Shown here: positions 16,823 through 23,726 of the stretch, piece by piece
Layout: the number at the start of each line of letters is the position of its first letter
How positions within the stretch are numbered: position 1 is the first letter of the stretch
NCBI RefSeq assembly: GCF_001418335.1
Contig: NZ_LIPP01000056.1
Location: 1-46,459 of the forward strand
Length of the DNA: 46,459 bases
From: Streptomyces aurantiacus
GTDB lineage: Bacteria; Actinomycetota; Actinomycetes; Streptomycetales; Streptomycetaceae
Direction of reading: 5' to 3'
Position numbers and translations under genes: made by a program
Notes under the pieces: generated by a model
Seen by the model: only the letters and a program-made list of their open reading frames with translations
Told to the model about the DNA's origin: nothing
Database searches by the model: none

Positions 16823-17008
16823 GTGACAATTCAGACCGATACCGCACTGGAGAAGTCTGCGAGTGAGAATGAAGACATTCTCGCGATTCTTGTGGGCGAG
16901 TCGAGTCGCGCCCACGAGATCTCCGAGATGAATGTGAAGATGCCCCCGATGGCGATGATCCCCGTCACTCCCGTGGTGGTCGCGACAAGCATCGCAGTCC
17001 ACTGCTAA
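16823..17008 (+). CDS. RiPP precursor peptide, AviCys type (C-terminus TSIAVHC)
   Basis: A 61-residue peptide with an acidic leader (TIQTDTALEKSASENEDILA, then ILVGESSRAHEISEMNVK) and a hydrophobic Pro/Met/Thr core starting about MPPMAM and ending IPVTPVVVATSIAVHC. The Ser at -5 and the terminal Cys have the ring spacing of thioviridamide-type peptides (SVAFHC-like ends), including the His next to Cys that is dimethylated there. The PPMAMIPVTPVV part resembles the PAMATPATPTV region of the linaridin cypemycin. GTG start with GGAG five bases upstream; other in-frame starts lack one. It is followed by a strong hairpin and then kinase, lyase and decarboxylase genes, which supports the call. The cleavage site is not known. 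Confidence 0.85.
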   Translation: MTIQTDTALEKSASENEDILAILVGESSRAHEISEMNVKMPPMAMIPVTPVVVATSIAVHC

Positions 17009-17084
17009 AACGCCAGGGATCCATTCATTCACGGAGTGAGTTCAATCACTAGTGTGCGGATGATTGATCTTCCGGAGTGAGGAA

Positions 17085-17127
17085 CTGTGCCACGCCGGTT
17101 GCGCAGATTGCTACCGGCGTGGCACAG
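17085..17127 (+). terminator. Strong hairpin between precursor and biosynthetic genes
   Basis: CTGTGCCACGCCGGT (17085-17099) and ACCGGCGTGGCACAG (17113-17127) form a perfect 15-bp stem with a 13-nt loop, with only weak T-richness after it. Its position suggests partial termination or mRNA end protection, giving much more precursor than enzyme message, as in many RiPP operons. Confidence 0.75.
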
Positions 17128-17182
17128 CAGTCTCATACAGTTTCTAACTGCTGCACGCTGATCTCCCGGAAAGGAGATGGGT

Positions 17183-18052
17183 TTGAAGTCAGATCCATCG
17201 ATTTCTGTTGAAGCAATTATTGCCGAGAGGGCGTCAACGGTATTTGGGCCAGATGCTCGTCCGATTTCTCCTGCTGTAAGGAGCGTTCAGAACGGTCGAC
17301 CAATCCTCGACAATGTTGCTGGCGCCCGTCTCCATGAGGTACTTGAGCAAGAAGGAAAGCTCGAGTTGGCTACCCTGCGCTCAACCGGTGGCGTACTGGC
17401 TTGCCTGCACCGCGAATCCGCGCCGACAGAGCGAGCGTCACAGTCGGAGACACCTCCCTGGGGGCCTTTGCCGCACGCTGTCTATGCATGTTTGTCACCG
17501 CCTCGTCGCGCGGTTGTGGCGAGGATTCACAGCAACACTCCGCTCCGCGCTGCCGGCCGGAGGCTCTCCGCTGGTGCGATGAATGGGAAAAACTGGTGTC
17601 ACGGGGATGCCCGTCTGGACAACTGGTGCGTGAGAGACGGGGCTCCGGTGCTCATCGACTGGGAACGCTCAGGTCTCGCCAGGCCGGAGTTGGACCTGGC
17701 AGCCCTTCTGGGATCGATTGTCGCTCTCGTACTCCAAAAGGCGTCGACCAGCACCGGTGACGCTTCCGAGGTGCGCGGTGCGATAGAGACCGCGCTGAAA
17801 GCGTCCAGGTCAATGCTTGCGGCCGCGCTTAACGGATATTTGGCTGCGGGTGGAGCTCGACCGGACCCCTGGCTGCTCGGCGGGAACGTGGGCAACCTAC
17901 TTGTCTGCCGGGCCTACACAACGTCGGTTGTCGATCCGCACGATCGCACTTTGGCTTTGCTCCTTGACGTGGGGGTAGGTCTAATCGAGCATCCGATGCG
18001 GTGGCGAGCGTTGTGCCCTAGCGGTGGAGAAGTCTATGTCCACTCTAACTGA
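17183..18052 (+). CDS. APH-type phosphotransferase, RiPP Ser/Thr kinase
   Basis: About 289 residues of the aminoglycoside phosphotransferase/choline kinase fold. The catalytic loop is WCHGDARLDNWCV (H-x-D-x4-N) and the metal-binding motif is VLIDWERSG. The N-lobe is divergent. In thioviridamide-type and class V lanthipeptide clusters such a kinase phosphorylates core Ser/Thr residues so that a HopA1-type partner can eliminate phosphate to give Dha/Dhb; the next gene encodes that partner. The upstream in-frame ATG at 17177 overlaps the Shine-Dalgarno, so TTG 17183, six bases after GGAG, is preferred. It overlaps the next gene by 17 bp, implying coupling. Confidence 0.8.
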   Translation: MKSDPSISVEAIIAERASTVFGPDARPISPAVRSVQNGRPILDNVAGARLHEVLEQEGKLELATLRSTGGVLACLHRESAPTERASQSETPPWGPLPHAVYACLSPPRRAVVARIHSNTPLRAAGRRLSAGAMNGKNWCHGDARLDNWCVRDGAPVLIDWERSGLARPELDLAALLGSIVALVLQKASTSTGDASEVRGAIETALKASRSMLAAALNGYLAAGGARPDPWLLGGNVGNLLVCRAYTTSVVDPHDRTLALLLDVGVGLIEHPMRWRALCPSGGEVYVHSN

Positions 18053-18890
18053 CCTGCGTTCCGAGTTCGAAAAGATGTGCTTCTCTGCGCCGCAGAACGG
18101 CCGGTCCGGGGAGTTCCGGAGTCAGCTCGTCTGGGAGGTGTACCGCACTCTGCACTGTCGGATCTCACGGGGGACATCGCTCCATTCCAATGACCAGCAG
18201 GCTGTCAGATCTCTGGAACGGGCGCGGGTTAAGTTGCGCGCGCACCGTGTTCCGCACGATTGCTGGACAGGCTGGGACGAGGGAGCTGCCGTGCTTCGCG
18301 ATGGCGATGGTATCGAGGTGATTCCCCCTCCTGGCGCAACGGTGGAAGAAACCCCTGATGGACTCGTGATGATCACTCCGTTCTTGAGTCTTACTACAGA
18401 AGGTCACTGGCTGGCTTGGAGCACAAAGGAAATCCCTTCGCCAGGGTCGATGAAGCTCTATGTGAATGCCCTCGCCGAGTCGGCGATCGACGTGTGGCTG
18501 GCAGTGTCGGACGCTTTGGCCGAGACAGATTTGACATGTCAGGTAAAAGTCGCCGCGTCTGTCGAACTCGCTCGTCGCGCAGACTGTTTGGTGGTGTACG
18601 CGCACAACAGAGACCTAGAGCGTGTGGCCGCCGTGGTAAGAAAAACGGCCGACCCAGGGTTGCTCGGTGCCGATGTGCCCGGGTTCGCCTGGCCTATCAG
18701 CCGAGGAATCGCGGTCGGATTGCCCGACGGCGAGGAGTCTTTCCTCGTTAGCACGGGGCTGGCGTGGTCCGCGCGCCTGGTGGACGCCTTCTTGGCCGGG
18801 CCGAGCGATATCGACCGCGCATTCGAAAGACTTGCGACAAGTCAGCAGCACGTCATTGTGACGTTCAGTCGGCAGGCGTCTGAGGCATGA
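18036..18890 (+). CDS. HopA1-type lyase (RiPP dehydration partner)
   Basis: A 284-residue protein resembling the type III effector HopA1 domain found in thioamitide and class V lanthipeptide clusters. Visible features include the N-terminal SQLVWEVYRTLHCRISRG, the central KLYVNALAESAIDVWLAVSD, and the C-terminal SRGIAVGLPDGEESFLVSTG followed by DIDRAFERLATS. The expected role is elimination of phosphate from phospho-Ser/Thr of the precursor. ATG 18036, with GGAG six bases upstream, is preferred to the GTG at 18024. It begins inside the kinase gene and its stop overlaps the ATG of the decarboxylase gene. Assignment rests on context plus remembered family features. Confidence 0.72.
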   Translation: MSTLTDLRSEFEKMCFSAPQNGRSGEFRSQLVWEVYRTLHCRISRGTSLHSNDQQAVRSLERARVKLRAHRVPHDCWTGWDEGAAVLRDGDGIEVIPPPGATVEETPDGLVMITPFLSLTTEGHWLAWSTKEIPSPGSMKLYVNALAESAIDVWLAVSDALAETDLTCQVKVAASVELARRADCLVVYAHNRDLERVAAVVRKTADPGLLGADVPGFAWPISRGIAVGLPDGEESFLVSTGLAWSARLVDAFLAGPSDIDRAFERLATSQQHVIVTFSRQASEA

Positions 18891-19510
18891 CCGACGACCG
18901 CCACGACGCCCCACTCAACGTGACGTCCGGGCCCCCTGCTGAACTCGGGCCCGGCCGCATTCTTCTCGTCGGCACGGGTGCACCCACCTCAGCCGGTCTT
19001 CCCATGCTCGCCACCTACCTGCGAAGCAGCTACAAGACGAAGATCAAGGTCGTACTGACGAAGGCGGCCCAACGGCTCGTATCCCCCGCCTTACTCAGTG
19101 CATCCTCGGGGCAGGCGGTGCTTCCCACACAGTGGGAAGAGGATCCTGACAGCGGTCCACTGCACGTTACCTGGGCAAACTGGCCTGATCTCATTGTGGT
19201 GTGGCCGGCCACACTCGAATTCATGGCTCGTTGTGCAGCTGGGCTCGCCAGCGATGTGCCGAGTGCAATCGTGCTCTCCAGTAGTGTCCCTGTGCTCTTC
19301 GCGCCGTCATTGGCTCCCAGTGCCGTTCACGCCGGTCCGTATCGGCGTGTCAAGAAAATGCTGCGGGAGGATGGACACACGGTGGTCGATCCGATCGCGG
19401 GCATCAGTCTGTCCGATTTCACGCCCTCGGAGGGTGCCTGCATCGATATCGAAAAACTCGTAAGGGAGATTAATAACGTTTGGCTCAACCGACCTTGTTC
19501 AGCCAAGTAG
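18887..19510 (+). CDS. HFCD-type flavoprotein, peptide cysteine decarboxylase
   Basis: 207 residues of the homo-oligomeric flavin-containing Cys decarboxylase family (EpiD, CypD, TvaF types). It has the N-terminal FMN fold RILLVGTGAPTSAGLPML, the downstream VTWANWPDLIVVWPATLEFM (normally the P-A-S/T-A-N-T region) and a mid-protein SSSVPVLFAPSLAPS loop. These enzymes oxidatively decarboxylate a C-terminal Cys to an enethiol that cyclises onto Dha/Dhb to give AviCys. The usual active-site His near residue 70 is not obvious and PASAN is altered to PATLE. It contains a TTA codon at 19091, a possible bldA control point. The ATG overlaps the preceding stop. Confidence 0.75.
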   Translation: MTDDRHDAPLNVTSGPPAELGPGRILLVGTGAPTSAGLPMLATYLRSSYKTKIKVVLTKAAQRLVSPALLSASSGQAVLPTQWEEDPDSGPLHVTWANWPDLIVVWPATLEFMARCAAGLASDVPSAIVLSSSVPVLFAPSLAPSAVHAGPYRRVKKMLREDGHTVVDPIAGISLSDFTPSEGACIDIEKLVREINNVWLNRPCSAK

Positions 19511-19536
19511 AAAACTTTCCACCTGAAGGAACGCCC

Positions 19537-19989
19537 GTGAGAAACACCGCTGGTGAAGCCGCCATCCGGAGAACAATCGATGTGCTCTGGACGCGTGGTG
19601 AAGTCAACCGGTGTACTGAACTGATCCACCCCGAATATCGCCTATATGATCCGTGGGGCCGACCGCTCGGCAGGGGAATCGACTGGTACATAAATAGCAT
19701 CAACGCCTGGCGTGCACTATTCCCTGGCGGCACTTCGACAGCCATCATCCCAGTCAGTAGCGGCTGTAATGTTTCGTGGCATTGGAATGCAACAGTCCTT
19801 GTGCCGAGAGAGGCCCTCCAACCGCCTCTTCGCGAAATGTCCGACGAGATACCCGAACTCCGCGTTCTACGTTTCCAATGGTTTATGTTTACCACACTGA
19901 GCGCCGACGGCCGAATTATCGAAGAGGTTAGCATGTCAGATAGGGGCGAACTTCACCAGCAGATCGGAACTTCAACAGGTGATGAATAG
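19537..19989 (+). CDS. SnoaL-like (NTF2-fold) protein
   Basis: 150 residues with a cone-shaped NTF2/SnoaL fold pattern: AIRRTIDVLWTRGEVNRCTE, IHPEYRLYDPWGRPLGRGID, WRALFPGG, VSWHWNATVLVP and the final RIIEEVSMSDRGELHQQIG. Such proteins act as polyketide cyclases, isomerases, hydroxylases or dehydratases; the role here is unknown. This fold is not one I know as standard in thioamitide, linaridin or class V lanthipeptide clusters. GTG 19537 with AAGGA six bases upstream is preferred over an in-frame TTG at 19480. It overlaps the start of the MDR gene. Confidence 0.72.
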   Translation: MRNTAGEAAIRRTIDVLWTRGEVNRCTELIHPEYRLYDPWGRPLGRGIDWYINSINAWRALFPGGTSTAIIPVSSGCNVSWHWNATVLVPREALQPPLREMSDEIPELRVLRFQWFMFTTLSADGRIIEEVSMSDRGELHQQIGTSTGDE

Positions 19990-21088
19990 TTCACATACAA
20001 TGAGCTCCGTGGTCGCCAATCCGTGGTGCGATGAAAATTACCCGCCTCATTGGTCCGACGCCGGAGTCGTGGAAGTGCACGGCGCCCGGTTTCGGTTCGG
20101 CATCGCCACTGCCAACGCCACACAATTCGATGAGGCCGCTGATTACAACCGGGACCATGCGCTTGTCCGTGTCATCGCATTCTCTCTCAACCGCTGGGAT
20201 CATGCTTCCTTCAGCGATGATGGAAAATCAGTTCTCGACAGTACCCACGGTATCGGATCAGACTTCGTCGCCGAAGTCATCTCTGTTGGCCGTCAGGTCA
20301 CTGATCTTGGAGCCGGCCACCGAGTTGTACCGTGTGCGGACTGGCCTTCCCATCCTGGAATTCCAGGCGCCCGGGGCCTAGTCAGCACGAGTGCATCTCG
20401 TCAACTCTTGCGACTCCCGGCCAACGGACTCATGAAGGTATCCGAATCGATAACGGACGAGGCTGCGGCCGCGCTGTCCATGTCAGCCCAATCCGGTTAT
20501 GCGATGGTTCGCCGACTGGATCCGCAACCGGGCCAGCACGTCACGGTCTGCGGCGCCTCCTCCGATGTCGGGCTAGCTGCGCTCGGCGCCCTGGCCTGTC
20601 GAAATATCAAAGTGTCGGTGTTGGATGCAGCCCCCGAGTACGCCCCCCTGCTGCGGAAGTTGGGCGTATCCCAGGTCCTCCAGTCGGGCAAAACCGGATT
20701 GGACAGTGCATGGTCGTACGCCGCATCCATAGGCGGGTTCGACGGTGTGCTCGACGCGCGAAGCAGCATTGACCTCCGTCCTGTGGAGCTCCTCGGCTTC
20801 TCTGGGCGCTATGTGGCATGTGGCATGCGAGCTGAGGTCCCTGACGATTTGGCTACGGCATTGCCGAGCGTTATCAGTAAGAACATAACAATTATCGGCA
20901 ACAATTTGGGAATCCGGGCGGATCTGGCTGATGCCCTCCAGCATGTCGCGGAGGGAAGATGGGAGCCCGTCATCGACTCCGTGTACACCGAGAGCCAACT
21001 CACCGAATTCCTTGAGCGCGAGTTCGGGACCAAGAACCGTCTCGGCAGAGTGATATTTCGCTACCCCCGGAGTGGGAATCATGAATGA
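19982..21088 (+). CDS. Zinc-less MDR oxidoreductase (quinone oxidoreductase-like)
   Basis: 368 residues of the medium-chain dehydrogenase superfamily. The N-terminal GroES-like domain has LVRVIAFSLNRWD and THGIGSDFVAEVISVG; the NAD(P)-binding domain has VTVCGASSDVGLAALGALAC. The GHE and Cys ligands of zinc alcohol dehydrogenases are absent. In RiPPs, MDR-type LanJA enzymes (LtnJ) reduce Dha/Dhb to D-Ala/D-Abu, and other reductases convert an N-terminal pyruvyl to lactyl; either fits as inference. The ATG overlaps the SnoaL stop; the in-frame GTG at 19979 is also possible and the Shine-Dalgarno is weak. Its stop overlaps the next ATG. Confidence 0.75.
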   Translation: MNSSHTMSSVVANPWCDENYPPHWSDAGVVEVHGARFRFGIATANATQFDEAADYNRDHALVRVIAFSLNRWDHASFSDDGKSVLDSTHGIGSDFVAEVISVGRQVTDLGAGHRVVPCADWPSHPGIPGARGLVSTSASRQLLRLPANGLMKVSESITDEAAAALSMSAQSGYAMVRRLDPQPGQHVTVCGASSDVGLAALGALACRNIKVSVLDAAPEYAPLLRKLGVSQVLQSGKTGLDSAWSYAASIGGFDGVLDARSSIDLRPVELLGFSGRYVACGMRAEVPDDLATALPSVISKNITIIGNNLGIRADLADALQHVAEGRWEPVIDSVYTESQLTEFLEREFGTKNRLGRVIFRYPRSGNHE

Positions 21089-21920
21089 AAAATTCTTTGG
21101 CAGTTTTCGCACGATTGCCGCACTTGAGCTGCCAAGAACCTCCATGACCCCGCCGTTCGAAGGCGTCCTTGGCGAGTGTTACTCGGCGGTGGTCGGCGCG
21201 GATGCGCATGATCTGCAATGGGCACTGGACCGACTGGGAAGTGAGGCAGGTACTGTGCTCGATCTGTGCTGTGGGGGCGGGCGATTTCTCACAGAAGCCG
21301 TATCGGCAGGCCACACGGTTACCGGGGTCGACATCTCGCAGGACATGCTCCACGCGGCAACCCGACGTATGGCTTCCACTGACTTGGGTATTCAGTCTCG
21401 GGCACGCTTGCTGGCTGGCGACGCGCTGACTCTAGATTTGGAAGAGACCTTTGACTACGTCATCCTGGGCGGCTTGACCATCACCCTCTTTGAGGCTGAG
21501 GAACGTGCCGCATTGTTGCGGACAGCCGCCCGCCACCTCAAACCAGGAGGCCAGCTCCTACTTGATTACTCGCCGGTTGAAGATCGCCAAGAAGATCACA
21601 CAGGACATTTTACGGTACCTGTCGCTATCGGCGATCAACGTGGATTCTACGACGTAGGCTGGAGCTGGCGACCGAATGTCCGTCAATCTGTTACCAACAC
21701 ATATTGTGAGCTGGTGGACCGGCATGGTGTCACAGACCGCTACCTCAGCGCTTTCTCCTTCAAGCTTTTTACAGGCGCGGAAATGTCAGCCGAACTTCAG
21801 GTGGTCGGTTTCGAAATATCCCAGGTCAGCGACGTGGATCAGAAGCCCTCCAGTCCGGATGTAGTTCATGATTTGCCGCCTCTTAACCTGTGGCTTGCGG
21901 CAGAACTCACGGCGGCGTGA
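21081..21920 (+). CDS. Class I SAM-dependent methyltransferase (first of two)
   Basis: 279 residues. Motif I is TVLDLCCGGGRFLTEA, the acidic end of strand 2 is VTGVDISQDML, and motif III-like FDYVILGGLTITL and HLKPGGQLLLDYSP follow, a classic Rossmann methyltransferase. In thioviridamide a methyltransferase makes the dimethyl-histidinium, and in cypemycin another dimethylates the N-terminus; with His next to Cys in this core both are possible, and the sequence does not decide. ATG 21081 has CGGAG upstream and overlaps the MDR stop. Confidence 0.8.
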   Translation: MNEKFFGSFRTIAALELPRTSMTPPFEGVLGECYSAVVGADAHDLQWALDRLGSEAGTVLDLCCGGGRFLTEAVSAGHTVTGVDISQDMLHAATRRMASTDLGIQSRARLLAGDALTLDLEETFDYVILGGLTITLFEAEERAALLRTAARHLKPGGQLLLDYSPVEDRQEDHTGHFTVPVAIGDQRGFYDVGWSWRPNVRQSVTNTYCELVDRHGVTDRYLSAFSFKLFTGAEMSAELQVVGFEISQVSDVDQKPSSPDVVHDLPPLNLWLAAELTAA

Positions 21921-21959
21921 TCCCGCGAACCAATGCTGGCCCGAGGAGTAGATTAAGCT

Positions 21960-22478
21960 GTGAACGAAGAAATCGCCAATGAATTGCACAGCCGGGTCGA
22001 ACGCGACCAAACCGTCCGGTCCGTGGTGGCGTCTTCGCCTGAACGGCTTGATGAGATGCTGTCCTGCGACCGCGAAAATGCCCGATGGCTACGGGGAGTC
22101 ATCCGACGCCATGGATGGCCCGGTATCTCAATGGTGGGCGAGGCGGCCGAGATCTGCGCGTGGGTACTGGCCCAGCACGCCGATAAGGAAATTGTATTTC
22201 AGCACCAGTGCCTCCAGCTTCTTATCGAGGCCGCGGACGCCCACGAAGCGCCGGTTTGGCAGGTCGCTTTCCTGAGCGACCGGGTGTCGATGCATGCCGG
22301 TCAGCCGCAGCGGTACGCCACTCAGTACCGTCGGCTCCAAGGTGGATGGGAACCGCTGCCTGTCGAGGACCTGAGTGGCCTTCGTATGCGACGCCTGTCA
22401 CTCGGACTAGAAGCGATCGATGACTGCTCACCGGACGCCGAAATATGCAACGCCGGCTCAAGGGCAGTTGGGCAATAA
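21960..22478 (+). CDS. DUF6624-family protein
   Basis: 172 residues. The stretches RENARWLRGVIRRHGWPGIS, ICAWVLAQHADKEIVFQHQC, VWQVAFLSDRVSMHAGQPQR and YATQY match the actinobacterial DUF6624 family (usual W-L-x-HGWPG, AxWLLAQHAD, LTDRV...G.PQ.YGTQ). The function is unknown. It is unusual inside a RiPP cluster, but spacing (39 bp after the methyltransferase) and base composition place it in the same unit. GTG start with GAGGAG 11 nt upstream. Confidence 0.72.
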   Translation: MNEEIANELHSRVERDQTVRSVVASSPERLDEMLSCDRENARWLRGVIRRHGWPGISMVGEAAEICAWVLAQHADKEIVFQHQCLQLLIEAADAHEAPVWQVAFLSDRVSMHAGQPQRYATQYRRLQGGWEPLPVEDLSGLRMRRLSLGLEAIDDCSPDAEICNAGSRAVGQ

Positions 22479-22479
22479 C

Positions 22480-22489
22480 TCGAAAATCA
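22480..22489 (+). promoter_or_regulatory. Third copy of TCGAAAATCA
   Basis: The exact 10-mer present twice before the precursor recurs in the 45-bp gap before the last methyltransferase. It could be a site for the same regulator or mark an internal promoter. Confidence 0.4.
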
Positions 22490-22523
22490 GAAGTTTGGCA
22501 ACCATATCAGTACAGGAGATGTG

Positions 22524-23306
22524 ATGCAGGGAAGAGAAGTAGAATTCAGCTTTGAGAACATTTACGGAAAGGGCATGGCGTCAATCTATGACATGTTGAA
22601 CCCACATAGTTCAGACGAAGTGCAAGAGACGGCACAGTTCATCTACGATGAAGCGCCGAAGGGGCGAGTTTTGGAGTTGGGGGTGGGCACCGGTCGACTT
22701 GCCCTACGGCTTGCCGATATGGGCATGAACGTACACGGGATTGACGCGTCCGAGCCCATGCTCCAAAAGCTGCGTGAGAGGGATTCGGCGGCGAGAATAA
22801 AGGTCAGTGTGGGAGATTTTACTGAATCACTGCCCGACGATAAATATGATGTCGTGCTGATGAGTGGTGGCACGTTCTTTCTTATAGCAAGTCAGGAGAG
22901 GCAGATCGAGACTCTGGAGCTGATGAAATCAAGACTGAAATCCGACGGCGTCGTGGTCATCGAGAACTACGACCCGACGTATCACCATCGTAACGCTGAG
23001 CCCGCCACCAGGACCTTTCCTCTCGAAAATGGCATCCTCATTGAGACGGAAACAGTAGTTCGCCTCTATCAGGCAGCTATCACATCACGAACGGTGGTTG
23101 GCGCCGAAGGTTTCCAGGGAACATTTAACGAACATCTTCGATACGTCTGGATGTCCGAGTTCGACCTCATGGCACGGATTGCTGGCCTGAAACTTCGAGA
23201 CCGCTTCAGTAGCTGGAAGCGCGAGCCGCTTACGATGGATCCTTCTGCGCCCGTAAACCGCTATCTTTCTGTCTTCGAGCGCCAAGGCCATTCCGAAACT
23301 CTTTGA
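22524..23306 (+). CDS. Class I SAM-dependent methyltransferase (second of two)
   Basis: 260 residues. Motif I is RVLELGVGTGRLALRLADMG, followed by VHGIDASEPMLQKL, VSVGDFTE, YDVVLMSGGTFF and the strand VVVIENYDPTYHH; the C-terminal part ends RYLSVFERQGHSETL. It is a small-molecule or peptide type methyltransferase, distinct in sequence from the enzyme at 21081. ATG 22524 is chosen because CAGGAG is five bases upstream; GTG 22521 is too close. It is the last gene of the low-GC cluster; 3 bp past its stop the sequence becomes a fragment of another gene. Confidence 0.82.
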   Translation: MQGREVEFSFENIYGKGMASIYDMLNPHSSDEVQETAQFIYDEAPKGRVLELGVGTGRLALRLADMGMNVHGIDASEPMLQKLRERDSAARIKVSVGDFTESLPDDKYDVVLMSGGTFFLIASQERQIETLELMKSRLKSDGVVVIENYDPTYHHRNAEPATRTFPLENGILIETETVVRLYQAAITSRTVVGAEGFQGTFNEHLRYVWMSEFDLMARIAGLKLRDRFSSWKREPLTMDPSAPVNRYLSVFERQGHSETL

Positions 23307-23309
23307 AGT

Positions 23310-23646
23310 CGAATTATCGCCATCTCGTCCCTCAGCTCGGTTCAATGCGCAATCGGTTCGGCTGTGCATGCCGGGAGCAAGGCCGCCGTCGAATCGTTCA
23401 CGCGGGTGGCGGCGAAGGAATTCGGCGCACGCGGCATCACAGTCAACGCCCTCCTGCCGGGGCCGTCGACACTGCACGACTGCGCCGCGAGTTCCCCCGG
23501 CAGGCATGCGCCGCCCTTGCGCTCCGCTCCCCACTGGGACGGATGGGCACGCCGGACGACGTCGCACACGCAGTCCGCTGGCAGGCGACGACGCGCGCTG
23601 GATGACAGGTCAGCTGATCCGTGTCGACGACGGGCTCGGCTCCTGA
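23310..23646 (+). pseudogene. 5'-truncated, frameshifted SDR oxidoreductase
   Basis: The C-terminal half of a short-chain dehydrogenase: RIIAISSLSSVQC, HAGSKAAVESFTRVAAKEFG and ARGITVNALLPGP in one frame, then VDTARLRREFPRQ and LRSPLGRMGTPDDVAHAVRW in a second, and DARWMTGQLIRVDDGLGS before the stop in a third. The active-site Tyr of YxxxK is replaced (H-A-G-S-K). The Rossmann half is missing, removed at the boundary with the RiPP cluster. It marks the island's right edge. Confidence 0.75.
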
Positions 23647-23726
23647 CGGCTCCCATAGTGGCTGACCCTCCCGGGACCGAGCCCGCCAAGACCTTCCAAA
23701 CCCAGAGAAGATTGGTACGGACGCAC

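Noticed and set aside
16733..17008. A longer 91-codon version of the precursor starting at 16733
   Set aside because: The upstream part overlaps the direct repeat and has no ribosome binding site; GTG 16823 has a well-spaced GGAG and gives a normal leader length.
16823..23306. Classification as a plain linaridin or plain thioamitide cluster
   Set aside because: No linaridin dehydratase-type genes and no YcaO/TfuA pair are visible; only parts of the core resemble each class.
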